Part shown: piece by piece, positions 44,491 to 55,154 of the stretch | Position numbering within the stretch: position 1 is the first letter of the stretch | How the letters are laid out: the number at the start of each line of letters is the position of its first letter | From: Amblyomma americanum | Taxonomy: Eukaryota; Arthropoda; Arachnida; Ixodida; Ixodidae | NCBI RefSeq assembly: GCF_052857255.1 | Contig: NC_135506.1 | Coordinates: forward strand, 78,166,324-78,230,323 | DNA: 64,000 nt | Reading direction: 5' to 3' | Program-made: the position numbers and the translations under genes | Notes under the pieces: model-generated | Told to the model about the DNA's origin: nothing | Seen by the model: the letters and a program-made list of their open reading frames with translations, nothing else | The model's database searches: none

Positions 44491-44874
44491 GGGAAAACGA
44501 AAATAGAATGGGAGTCGCCCCGTATCTTGAAGGAAATTTCGCACAGCAGAGCGCACACTCCTGTCGCTTCGTCCAAGCAAAGAAGGGCCATTGGAAAGAA
44601 CAACCGCGGAGGACACAGGCAAACCCAGTTGATGAAATGGAATTTGCGAAAGACGCTTCCTCAAATGAGAGAAGCGGCGGCAGAACAGCAAGAAGTGGTC
44701 TATTGTCTCAGGTTCGGCACAAAAAGGGCACAATGGGGAAGCCGCCAGGCCAGATCTGTGAAGGTAGAAATTTAGAAAGGGAACCCGGCAACGCAAACAC
44801 GTGAAAGAGACTTCGTCTGCGCGAGCGCCAGTCTTTGCTACTCCAAGGATGCAGAATATATGGGTATGTGCCAT
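44480..44874 (-). mobile_element. Non-LTR retrotransposon C-terminus, opposite strand
   Basis: The minus frame reads FTCLRCRVPFLNFYLHRSGL, then SPLCPFCAEPETIDHFLLFC, a CxxC...HxxxxC knuckle, and ends with AVRNFLQDTGRL. It is a different clade from the RNase H-bearing fragments (no RNase H seen). It meets the plus-strand RNase H fragment tail to tail near 44485. Confidence 0.75.
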
Positions 44875-45096
44875 CAGTTTAGAGGCAACAACAACTTCGT
44901 TGGTGATTCTTTGCTGGTTGACGGTTCGAAAGCGCCCCCCCCCCTTACCCCATCGCTATCGCCATCGTCTGACCGGCGAGCACGGTCGCTGTGCGCGCCG
45001 GGCACGAGACGAGAAGAAGACTGAATGCCTCTCGGTAGCCGTTCCGCCGCGTTGCCCTTCTTCGAAAACGCCGTAGCAATCAGTCAGTGAGCTGGA
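44875..45096 (+). promoter_or_regulatory. GC-rich 5' flank of the M13-like gene
   Basis: C10-rich run at 44935 and a CpG-rich stretch (tgaccggcgagcacggtcgc) precede the first ATG of the M13-like model by under 200 bases. No clear TATA box. A promoter role is inferred from position only. Confidence 0.3.
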
Positions 45097-45307
45097 ATGC
45101 CGCCTGACAAGCCGGGAAGTCGCGATGAAGCTCGGAGGCCTGTATCCTCCTCAGCAGAGTGCCGCCGCCAAAGACGCGGTCCCGGCGGTCGAGACCAAGG
45201 CGGCACCCGTTTGTCGGACATACCTGGAAGCCCCTCGCGGAGCCCTGCGGGCAGCGACAGTGCACCCAGGCGCATACAACCAGCATTCCATCAAAGGCGT
45301 ATGCACG
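45097..45307 (+). CDS. M13-like gene, inferred exon 1 (cytoplasmic tail)
   Basis: ATG at 45097 opens a frame of 70 codons rich in Arg, Ser and Pro (MPPDKPGSRDEARRPVSSSA, later DIPGSPSRSPAGSDSAPRR). A donor (G/GTAGGC, GT at 45308) ends it in phase 1. The acceptor before exon 2 is also phase 1, and no stop is created at the join. Ser/Pro/Arg-rich cytoplasmic tails before a single membrane segment are usual for type II M13 proteins. An AATAAA at 45377-45382 in the following intron could mark an alternative short transcript. Exon 1 is inferred; translation could instead start at ATG 45909 in exon 2. Confidence 0.4.
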
Positions 45308-45777
45308 GTAGGCCGTTCCAGCTGTGAGATGACTCCATTCTGTGCCATTTTTGTTCTGCTTCAGATGGAGATTCAGAATAAATTTTAATGTTTGAACCGG
45401 ACCCCTACCTACCCTCTCCGGCACGGCACGCAGGCCTCCGGGAGAGGAGTAGGGAGTTTAGTCACTACAGGACTAGCACTTAAGTTTAAGTGATGCTGCA
45501 GCTGCCAGTTGGGTTCCTTTTGCTCCCTAGAGTCTGGTTTTCTACATCTTTTATTCTCGCTTCGCTGTGATTCGCGTCCTGAATTTCTCAAAGTACCTAC
45601 TTTACTGAGCTTTTAGCCACATGTGGATCCGGTTGTGCCTTTTTTAAAGGACATACCTTAGAGATGTTGATGTGTCATGGCCAAGCATGCAGTAGAACTT
45701 TTGGGCTTGACAACCCCCGCCGCCCCACCCCTTATAACCAGACCTCCACAACCGCCGTGTCGTGCTCTCATCGGCAG

Positions 45778-46112
45778 GTGCCAAAGGCCACCGCCTCCGA
45801 CCATCTGGCAAGGCGGACCCTGCTGGAGGTACCTGTCCAGAGAGTGTCGGTCCAGCCAGTCCCTCAGCTGCGGCGTTGCCGGTGGGACGTGGCCATGGTG
45901 TGGACGGGATGACCTCCGCTGACACTGCTGCCGTCGGCTCCTGCCTGTCATCGCCAGCATCGTCCGTGTCCGACGGTGTTTACTCGGGAGCGCTCAGCAT
46001 TGATTCGCCGCTGTCCAGCAGCCCCGGGAATGTCGAACAGCCGCCCCTCGTGCAGCCGCCCGGCTTCCGCGGCAATCCGCCCCCTGGCGAAGATAGGACG
46101 AAATCGCCTCCG
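45778..46112 (+). CDS. M13-like gene, inferred exon 2 (cytoplasmic tail)
   Basis: The acceptor (tgctctcatcggcag) ends at 45777. The frame runs through SVSDGVYSGALSIDSPLSSS and QPPLVQPPGFRGNPPP to a donor CCG/GTACGC (GT at 46113) in phase 0. The phase fits the acceptor of the ectodomain exon at 48227. There is an in-frame stop upstream of 45744, so the exon begins after it or at ATG 45909. Composition (Ser, Pro, Gly) suggests a disordered cytosolic tail. Confidence 0.55.
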
Positions 46113-48226
46113 GTACGCGCCATTGGAACCTGGCACACGCGCCTAACGTAACAGAAAAGTTGCAGTTTTTGACTGCATGCTCAGAAGAAAGCTTACGCGT
46201 ATAGGTCGATGACGTTGAAGGAACGAAGTCACGCATCCTGAGAGGGGGAACTAGCACTGTAGAGTGTTCTTAAGGCCGCATGTATTGGCTCTTGAGCAAG
46301 TAGTTCACTCATTATTTGCAGATCAGAACAGCATGGGCTAAAAGAAATCAACGAGTAATATAGGTAGGCTTACAAAATGGTAAAAAGAGTGCGGTTCAGT
46401 ACTGCTTTCAGCGCATGTCTGTGTCATGACTTATGGACTTATGATGTTCCTTTCGAGTGGCTTTGTCTCATTTAGCTCTGCTGCTTTTGTGAGCTCGGAA
46501 TTAGTCAATGTATAGTAACACCAAAAAGTAACTGCCATCAGCCGAAAGGACAGGATGCTGCTGTATCAGCAAAGAGTGTTTTTATTTAGAAAATCCTTTG
46601 CGTGCAGTGATCAGGCCCTGATGGTGACACAGTGCTGTGGCAAATAGAAACACAACATCTGTTTAATGAGCTTTTTTAGGCATGGGCCGTCCTTTTTGAT
46701 ATCCTAGCACACGCTACAAGATTATGATTGGTTTAGACCCAGCTTGGCACTGGGCGAGAAAAAAGCACATGCTCTATTGATGAGGCCAACATGAGGAAGA
46801 AAGTAACGCATCCAGGATTTCTTCACAATCAACAAGAATGCGAAGGTAAAAGTCGTCGTAGACAAGCTCACGAAGAGCCTCAAACTGCAGGCAACATAGA
46901 AGGCTTATGTATCATCATCCAGTCACGATAACGAGGTTCGCGGCTAACTGTCAAAATTTAATCCTGATTAAAAAAAAGTGCCTTTGTTGTTTCTTTCGTG
47001 TGGTTTCCTTGGTGCTTGCAAATCCCACGTGACACGCAATTCACATGTTACCTGAAATCTGTGCGGCGAAAAAGAAATTCGCTTTTGTTCCGACAGGATT
47101 TTCCGTCTAGTGATTAGACAGTTATTATAATTTTGATTAGTCAGTGGTTCGATTCGTGTCGTGCGAAGAAAGAAACTCTAAATAACGTCACTCATTTAGG
47201 TTCTATGACGTGTTCTAAAAAGCAGCGTGTACGAACACTGCAAGAGGTGAAGTAATGTCCTAGTCTCGATATCTCTAGTATACGTATAGAAAACGATTCA
47301 TTCGGCACACAGTTAATACAGTTTGTAGGTCTGTTCATCTCGGAGTGTTAGGCTACAGCGGATTTGGGAAGGACCAATTACGGTCGTCAAATGTATCGCT
47401 TTCAAATCCATAACCTTCTTAATTCCTACAGCGAACCCTCTCCATTTTCTTGATAAAGGTTTGCTGTCTATCTTAAAACCTGGCATCGGACTTGATTTGT
47501 TGAGTACCTCCTTAGATCTGTTGTATGTTTCTGCTATGAAAAGGCATGTTTATGTAGTGTTGTATTGTGTATCATTCTTTTCATTTCAATGCTCCTGATT
47601 TTGTTCTTCAAAGCAAATTCTTGGCTCAGATTTGTATAAGTAAGCTTGATCACTTTTTTGTTGTTATATGTACTCTGTTGTTGCCGCTGTTTCCTGTAGG
47701 AAGAAGGTGCGCTGCTTTGTCAAGCCAATCTAAGGATTTTTGGGCGCACCTCCTAACATTACGTAATGTTGAAATAAAAGTATTTTGTATTTTTGTCGTT
47801 TGTGGCGTTTAACTTCCCAAAGCGACTCAGGCTTGAGGGACGTCGTAGTGGCAGGCTCCGGAAATTTCCACCACCTGGGGTTCTTTAACGCGCACTGAGA
47901 TCGCACAGTACATGGGCCTCCAGAATATCGCCATCAAAATTCGCCTCCATTGAAATTCATCCGCCGCGGCCGAGATCGAACCCGCGTCTTTCGGGTCAGC
48001 AGCCGAGATTTTGTATTTTTGTACTCGTACAGCAGCGGCTATGATAGGAGCTGTGGGAAAGAAGTCGCCTGCCCTTGCGCACAAAGACACCCCAAAAGTG
48101 CACACTTTGTCAGTATCGATGATTCATCACTAGAAAAGCGGTTATTTTGGGGGTTTATAGAGATCGTAGGTAAGACCAACTGATTGTGCACATCGTTTTT
48201 CTTACGGCAATAATGTTACTTTCCAG
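46113..48226 (+). other. Inferred intron of the M13-like gene
   Basis: 2.1 kb, AT-rich in its second half, bounded by gtacgc and ttactttccag. Holds a reversed SINE at 47801-48009. No other coding segment recognised. Confidence 0.45.
47801..48009 (-). mobile_element. SINE subfamily B in the M13-like intron
   Basis: Reverse orientation; tail (gcgtttaacttcccaaagcg), core (cgcgcactgagatcgcacag), body (aattcgcctccattgaaatt) and B-box side of the head (gatcgaacccgcgtctttcg). The A-box side is truncated. Confidence 0.8.
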
Positions 48227-50157
48227 GACCCCCAGAAGCTGAAATCGCGGCTCGGGCTTACTTTGGCCGTGCTTGGAGTCACTGTATTGGTGACGCTTGT
48301 GGCCTTGGCGATCGCCTCACTTGTATGGCGCTCCCCAGCGCACTGGGGGAACACCTGCAAGACGCATGCCTGCCTCGCCTACTCGACCAGACTTCTCGCC
48401 TCCATCAACGAATCGGTGGACCCGTGCCAGAGCTTCACGCACTTCGTCTGCGACGGCTGGCGCCAGAAGAACCGACATACCGTTTGGAACGACCAGTTCA
48501 TTTCTCTGTTGGACAAGGTGACCGCGTCGCTGAAGAGTGCAGACGTGCCTGCATCGGGGCAAGACATGGAGCAGCGGGCCGCCATCATGTACAGGAGTTG
48601 CGTCGATGTGCTCGAAGGGGAGAGAGACGAGCTGCCAGCCGTCAAGAACGCGCTGGTTGAGGCAGGCATCGTGTGGCCGAAGCCTTCCAAGGGCGCAGAC
48701 GTTCTGTACACGCTCCTCTGCAGCTCTTTGAAGCTGGGCTGGGACGTGCTCCTGGACTTCGACGTCGCGCCCGATGGCGGCGGGATCAACCTAGTTTCTG
48801 GCAAGTTCCTTTACTTCGTGGTCAAGAGGTATAGGGACTTCGCGACCGGCACGGATGAGGAGTACTTTCAGTTCCTGAAGGAACGCTTTCAACCCGAAGG
48901 CGAGGATACGGTGACGTTCAGGAGACAGACGCGTCGGTCGAAACAGCCCTGAGCTACCTCTCTAATGCTCGTTACGAAGCAGCTGACGAGTATAACGCTG
49001 ACGTTCTTCTAAACTTGACTCAGCTTGGCCTCACGGAAGTTAACTGGACAGCGACGCTTTTAAAACTTCACATCAGGATGAACAGTAGTCTCACGCTGAC
49101 GACCACATCGCCCCGTTATCTAGAGCGAGTGTTGTATCTCTGGTGGCGGTACGGCACGGACTCATTCCATACATTGATCTCTTGGTGCACCGTTCAAGTG
49201 GCGGCCCTTTTCGCGAATAAAGACTTAATTTTCAACTATTACAACCGTGACTACCAAACGACGCAGGCCCATTACAGGATTTTCTGCGTCACGAGAGCAA
49301 TGTTAATCTCCGGGCACACGCTGTTCGACAAATACTATGCTGAAGCCCTTCAAAGCGAAGCACTTAATCTCGCAAAAAGTGTGGCTCAGTCCGTGCGAAC
49401 CGCTTTTTTCCGGCGTCTTTCCAACTGGACGTACTTTGACGAAGGCATCAACGTGGTCAGCAACTGGAGCTCTTCGGAAATCGTCTTCCGTAAAATCGAG
49501 CACACCGGAGAAGAAATCCTGGCTGCAGACCATGTGCCTGACTTGAATAATTCTTTCGTGCGGAACTGGCAACAGTCGGTGCACGTCAGAAAGGACGCAG
49601 AATTCGGACATATGTTAGACCTTATGCAAGATTTGGAGGTGTCTATCGTGTCCTACGACAAGCGAGACTTCGAGCTGATGCCTTACGCTCTATCCTTCCC
49701 TCTATTTGATCCGCAGCTCCATTCGTCTTTAAACTACGGCGGCTTAGGAGCTCAGATCGCCTTTTCACTGGCGACCTTGTTCCTTTCCGCGTACTACGCA
49801 ACCAATGCTTCGTTTGTTGAGCCCCTGATGGACTGCTTGAAAGCAGGCACGTCCGGCAGCGCCGGTGAACTAGTGTATTACGCCAAAGAAGTAATTGGCT
49901 ATGGCGCTCTTGTGGATGCTTACGGTGCCCAAGAGATGGCTTTGGACAGCAGCAGCCTATTCGGTTTGGAGAAGTACAGCGGACTGCAGCTGTTTTTCAT
50001 CGCGCTGTGTTACGTCAATTGCTATGGCGGCTCTGAAAATACAAACCACGAGTCGATCTGCACTCCCGCGCTGCAGCACATGCCACAGTTCGCCAAGGCT
50101 TTTAACTGCACTCCCGGTGACCCGATGAATCCTTCTAAGCAGTGCAGACTGTTTTGA
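48227..50157 (+). CDS. Neprilysin-like (M13) pseudo-peptidase, ectodomain exon, with frameshift
   Basis: Starts after the acceptor ttactttccag. Residues 9-34 of the exon form one membrane segment (LGLTLAVLGVTVLVTLVALA), giving a type II protein with the rest outside the cell. Cys 44, 49, 67 and 75 and the block DPCQSFTHFVCDGW are the N-terminal M13 signature. Near 48905-48925 the frame shifts (frame stops at 48952) and the ectodomain continues in another frame to 50157. Near the C-terminus NYGGLG aligns with the NYGGIG that precedes the zinc motif, but HExxH is replaced by FSLAT (49762-49776). The downstream ExxxD site reads EVIGY, so the Asp is gone. The end CRLF corresponds to the usual CRxW. 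Zinc binding and catalysis should be lost. Several N-glycosylation sequons occur. With exons 1 and 2 the protein would be about 825 residues. Confidence 0.9.
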
Positions 50158-50478
50158 GATTTGTGTTCGTGATTCGAGTATTCTGTTTGTGTGCGCGTGA
50201 CTTCTCCGTTACCACGTTTTGTTCATTGATGATGTGGCTATAAATGCCCTTCACTGAGCCTGTTTTTATAGAACTATAGAAATCTCGATCGTAGAAGGTG
50301 TCGTCGTCTTCGCGTATACGTCGGGAGCCATTAGCTTGCGCGCACTGGTATAAAATTTTGAGTAAGAGCACTAATGTGTGTTAGTTTGTCCCGATAGCCT
50401 TTAAATGCCATTTTGACCTTGCGAGGATCTAAAAATAGAAATTTTGTCGGGTGTTGTGTTCCGCTTTTTCCGCGAGCG

Positions 50479-50484
50479 AATAAA
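50479..50484 (+). terminator. Polyadenylation signal of the M13-like gene
   Basis: AATAAA about 320 bases after the stop codon, followed by GT-rich sequence (gtgtatggcggtttatg). Plausible 3' end; no other hexamer lies closer to the stop on this strand. Confidence 0.45.
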
Positions 50485-52180
50485 GTGTATGGCGGTTTAT
50501 GAGCCAGTCGCGCTCGACTTGTGCGTACTTGTCGCTGAATCTGATTCCGAAATATCGTTTTGTGTGGGAATTGTAGGAGCTAACTATGAAAGAGCTTAAG
50601 GAAACAGAGCAGGAGCCTATCGGCAGAATCAGCAGTGCAACAAGAATGCAATTGAAAGAGCTAATGACATTCGTCGTTGCGGAACGAAGCAGAGTTGAAT
50701 AACTCAACATTAAAACTGCACTCTTCCGTGCTACTAAGATGACGCAAGAAAAAAAAATGCTGAAAGAACCGACAAAAGCGAGCTCTTGTCCTTTCCAGTG
50801 CCGAAATTTTCTTCGCCGGGGGGATTCGCACAAAACGGGTCCTCGGTCTCGAAAAATCTCGCGGAACGGTAACCTCGTGACACATATAAATGACAAATTC
50901 TTTTCTTGAGCACTATCAGGCGATGGTGGCGTTTCGGGATATGAAGTTGGACACCGTTAGTGGGTGTTATGTCTTTGCGGAAGCGAGGTTTCCGGAATTT
51001 CCGGAAACGAAGTTGAACGCGCCATTTACAATCTAAACCCAGGAAAGTTTCCCCGGCCTCACTGTTTGTGCACGCGGGCTTGTTTCCGCGATGATAGCTG
51101 CAGTTTTTATTGCTTTCTACGATCTAAACGTACTGACTTCTTCTTTTGCATTTGTACACACTTCTGAGAACTGATGAAACTCCTAAGTTTTAGCAGCCCG
51201 GCTACAGACAATCACGGCCAGGTAGCAGGGAATCTGGAAAGAGCGTTTCATTGGTTTCGCATGTTGCCTTACTGCAATCTATACAAGAATACATTGTATA
51301 CAAAGATGCATCGCCTTTTTGCCGTGTTTGTGGGAATCAAGACACTAAAGGACAACAGGCAATTTTGACAGCTTTTTTTCAGCGCAATTACTCACGCTCT
51401 GTGAAGAGGAGGGAATGAAGATGAAGCTCAAAGCAGCTGCCACGGGGGATTTTGCACATGCCAGATGACCTCCAGGTTCAGCATGGGAGCAGTAGAGTTT
51501 TCCGCTCTAAAAACAATTGGCATCCTGGGTAAAGGCAGATTGATACTGGCGAGTGGCAGACATCGTGCGGCCGATTTATGTTCATTACTGTGAATCCCCC
51601 TTAACTTTGGAAACGGGTGTCTTTTGCATTACTAATGAGGGTGTGGAGGAGGTGCGTTCGGTGGGGAGGGGGTTAGCTGGGGTATGCGTGCCGCTCTGTC
51701 ACTCAGGGCACAGAGCGAGAGAGGTGCAGCAGCGAAACACGTGTCGTCACGAATGTCGGTATTTTGTTCTGACCAATCAGTTATTGGCATTCTGGACAAT
51801 TAGCGTGGCGTATTTTCATGACGCCATGACGCCATGACGCCATGACCTCAGGTGTTACAACGCCAACGACCCCGAAATAAACGGGACACTGAAATTTAAC
51901 AACTCCCTCTGTAAAAATAGAAAAAAAGCCGTCCGTACTTTTCGCCTATGAGCGTCCACTCGTTGCCACAGCCGTCAACAAATCGAGAACATGCGCATGC
52001 TCGTCTGGTCTTGCATGCAGTCCTCGATGCTTTAAGATGCGTAGGGTGCCACCGCAGGGTGGCGCTCTCTCACCATCATAGCGTCCTCACGGGCAGCTAT
52101 CGTTTGAGCTTTCCTCCATAGTGACGTGTCCGCTTTTTTGCTGAGCTACGACCTTCATGTTTACCTTCGTCGCCGCAGCT
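50485..52180. other. No recognisable gene; short 8-bp tandem repeat
   Basis: At 51818-51848 catgacgc is repeated almost four times. Otherwise short ORFs (for example 50429-50896 minus, 155 codons) without domain support. Confidence 0.5.
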
Positions 52181-52374
52181 GTTCGCTTGGCAGACACGTC
52201 CGCAACTGCGCTGGCTGCTGCTCGGCCGCTCCTCTTCGCCAGTTGTGGCATGTGATGTGTCACGTGATTCGCTCTTGCGCTTGGCAGCCATGTCCGCCGC
52301 TGCGCCGACCGCCGCTCTGCTGAGCGCTCGCTCTTGCACTTGTGGCACGTGATGCACCACGCGATTTGCTCTCG
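52181..52374. repeat. Tandem duplication of about 95 bases, GC-rich
   Basis: 52181-52275 and 52276-52374 share cgcttggcag(a/c)ca(c/t)gtccgc, gctgcgc(t/c)g, tgtggca(t/c)gtgatg and cacg(t/c)gatt. Contains two cacgtgat E-box-like sites. A minus ORF across it (MAAKRKSESRDTSHATTGEE) is probably a by-product. Confidence 0.55.
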
Positions 52375-53271
52375 CTGGAAAAAAGTTTGCTCTCGTTGAG
52401 GTCTTTAAACAATAGAGGTGAACCAAAGCTAAACCGTGTCTAACCACAAACCATGCTTAACAGAGCTTGGCTCAGCTGGGTTGAACCACAGCCACTTTTT
52501 TTTTTTTTTTTTACGAAAGGAAATGGCGCTGAAAAGGAAGGAAATATTTTGATGGGTGTTTTCCGTTCCTTAAAAGACCAATATTTCTATACAAAGCGGC
52601 TGTACAGCTTCTCTGTAGAACCTTTGTACAGAGTCAGCCCCGAAACTATTAGACCATTTGACAGTCCTCACACGCCAGCACTCCCACCAGTCTTCACCAT
52701 TTCACATTCCATTGCGCCTTCCCACACATACACTACTAGTGCTTGAACGAGTACTTCCCACTTCCCTCTAGACTGCTTCGTATATAATTGTCATGTTGCC
52801 ACATTTACATGAAGCCTGAACTGACAGCTAACAAACCTGGCTTTGGGTTTTCGGGAGACGGCCTTCTGTTGTCATATTTCAGGCACTATTCTTAACTCAA
52901 GGTCAATATAGCCGACAGCGTCACCGCCATATGCAATCGATATCCGCCAACATGTCTCCAAAACAAATCAATTGAACAGCGGAATTGGCAGCTTATCGGC
53001 GCCCCGACGCATTTCCGTGACGATGAGCGTGAATAAAAGCAGCGGATGCAGTCACGCTGTTTACGAGGACCGCATATTCTTTGAAATCAAGAGGGTGGGA
53101 CCATTGAACGATGAACTTCTGATCGGAGAGTGATGCGAGCAATTATACATGTTTTGCGATTAAGTTGACCTCATCTACATGAGCAAAGCGGCTGTTCAAT
53201 GGTCCATGGGGATTCCTTTCATCAAAGAAGGGCAAAATTTCTGGCGCCCATTTTGAGTCAGTGGCAGCGCA
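52375..53271. other. No recognisable gene; T17 run
   Basis: 52415-52490 holds aaaccgtgtctaaccaca and aaccatgcttaacagag, a motif repeated near 63120-63150. T17 at 52496-52512 followed by acgaaaggaaatggcgct resembles a SINE A tail end. Confidence 0.45.
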
Positions 53272-53285
53272 AACAATGTACGGTT

Positions 53286-53596
53286 ATTATTAATTGGTTT
53301 TGGGGGAAAGGAAATGGCGCAGTATTTGTCTCATATATCGTTGGACACCTGAACCGCGTCTTAAGGGAAGGGATAAAGGAGGGAGTGAAAGAAGAAAGGT
53401 AGAAAGACGTGCCGTAGTGGAGGGCTCCGGCATAATTTCGACCACCTGGGGATCTTTAACGTGCACTGACATCGCACAGCACACGGGCGCATTAGCATTT
53501 TTCCTTCATAATAACGCAACCGCCATGGTCGGGGTCGAACCCGGGAACTGCGGATCAGCAGTCGAGCGCCCTAACCAATGAGCCACCGTGGCGGGC
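53286..53596 (-). mobile_element. SINE subfamily A, full length, perfect 14-base duplication
   Basis: Reverse orientation; ATT-rich tail at the left, complete core and body, head (gcagtcgagcgccctaacca; gagccaccgtggcggg) at the right. The 14-base sequence aacaatgtacggtt flanks it exactly (53272-53285 and 53597-53610). Such duplications mark LINE-driven insertion; perfect preservation suggests it is young. Confidence 0.95.
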
Positions 53597-53610
53597 AACA
53601 ATGTACGGTT

Positions 53611-54105
53611 GAATGCCGCTTTCGATGTCTGCAAGAAGTTAGCAAATTTTCCGCGTGCAGTAATAAATTCACGATACACTGCGCTGTTGAATTAAAGAAA
53701 ATGCCCATCGCAACCCTTTCTACGTTCGATTCCTCGTAACTATTCACGTTTTCGGTAGACTTGCTACGTCGGGATGTAGTCCTGCTTTCGTTACAAAGTC
53801 GCACTATTGACCAAAACTCGAACGAAATTTGAGCGCCGCCATTTGGAAAGCGCTGTTGCGCCATCTATTGAGTGCGGATTTTAGGGATGCCGTGCAGAGA
53901 GACACGACACAGGGTGCATACGGATTTAGCGGCTATACGGCACTATAGAAACGGTGGACGACGCCGTAATTGAAGACATTTTGCAGTGATGCAGCTGGTT
54001 CCAATCCTACGATCCTTCTGCTCTTTTCTTCGAGGCCGTTGTGTCCAGGGGCGATGGTTTTTGCAGGTCCTTTGTCCACTCAGTAGCACAAGCATTTGGG
54101 AGAGT
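53611..54105. other. No recognisable gene
   Basis: A minus ORF at 53571-53864 runs into the SINE flank and has no domain. Nothing else seen. Confidence 0.5.
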
Positions 54106-54109
54106 TGGG

Positions 54110-54260
54110 GCATTGCCACCCAGTAAGTACAAGCGCCAAGAACACGGACAGAGAAGGACTTGACAACACGAGCGCTTATTTCCAACTGTACCGACACAAA
54201 AGCACATTAAATACACCTTGCTGCATGGCGTCAACTTACAGCACCGCGACATCAAGTGGC
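54110..54260 (-). mobile_element. Penelope-like element 3' end
   Basis: Reading on the minus strand it carries gtaagttgacgccatgcagc, aaggtgtatttaatgtgctt and aaataagcgctcgtgttgtc. The same series occurs on the plus strand at 55610-55680, downstream of a second GIY-YIG fragment, so it belongs to that element. Confidence 0.6.
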
Positions 54261-54356
54261 CGCACGCAAAAACAAAATATTTTTTAATTCGAGTTCGTCA
54301 ACACTAATTAGAAACTCTGCTGCCGAACGAGCGTCGGCAGAGCCACAGTATGCTCC

Positions 54357-54590
54357 ATTTGTAATAAGGGAGTAATTGCTCATTGGCACCCACCCGAACT
54401 CAGCCACACGGCTGCAAAGGAAAGCTATACAGCTTTCTCAAAAACTTCGTAGTCAAAGAACGAAAGAACGACCAGAACATATGTTTCTTTAAATACGAAG
54501 TTTTCAAGAAAGCTGTACATAGCTTTCCTTTGTAGCCGTATGGATGCGTACGGGTGGATGCCAATGAGTAATTACTCCCTGATTACAAAT
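54357..54590. mobile_element. Foldback element with about 100-base inverted arms
   Basis: Starts atttgtaataagggagtaat and ends attactccctgattacaaat. Arms pair through ggctgcaaaggaaagctata / acatagctttcctttgtagc and (a)aacttcgta / tacgaagtt. The arms are the body of the tRNA-like SINE at 27098-27275. It sits between the 3' end and the GIY-YIG part of the minus Penelope-like fragment. Confidence 0.7.
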
Positions 54591-54659
54591 TTACTCCACC
54601 TTGGGGGATTCCGTAAATATCTGACCAACCTATGCTGCATTTCGTTGTCATTATTTTTT

Positions 54660-55150
54660 GTGCTATCGGTATCATGCGTTCGACAGGGGTGTAAAACTAA
54701 TTGCTGCTGTTTCAAAATATTCATGAGACCTAATACAAATTGTACGTACCACTTGCTTCTTAGGAGGCATACAACATATTTTTTCCTTGTTAGTAGGTGT
54801 TTTAATCAAACCTGCCTCTATTACTCCTCTAACGTCCTGACACATACGCTTGGCCACTATTTTGCATACACTGAAAAAAAGGTTTACATGGATTTTTATT
54901 CTTTTCAGCGCAGTCATGACGATGTTCACAAAGATTACCATCTCGATATTTGCATACGTTCCTCCTGTGCTCCAGCAATCTTTCATTCAGACATCGGCCA
55001 GTATGGCCGATGTACCTAGAGCCATACGATAGGAGAATTACTTTCCAGAAGCACATGCTACAAAAAGGGTGCTTGAGACTGCATGGTTCTAAAAACTTTT
55101 GGAAAGGATTAGTCAATTTTATTTGCTTTTCAAGCTCTCACGCCCGAGAA
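54660..55150 (-). mobile_element. Penelope-like element, GIY-YIG endonuclease part
   Basis: The minus frame 54829-55116 includes SYGSRYIGHTGRCLNERLLE, the YIG-type core and Arg-bearing helix of the Penelope GIY-YIG endonuclease. HRHDCAEKNKNPCKPF follows. The DNA continues in inverted orientation at 55155. Confidence 0.75.
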
Positions 55151-55154
55151 TCTG

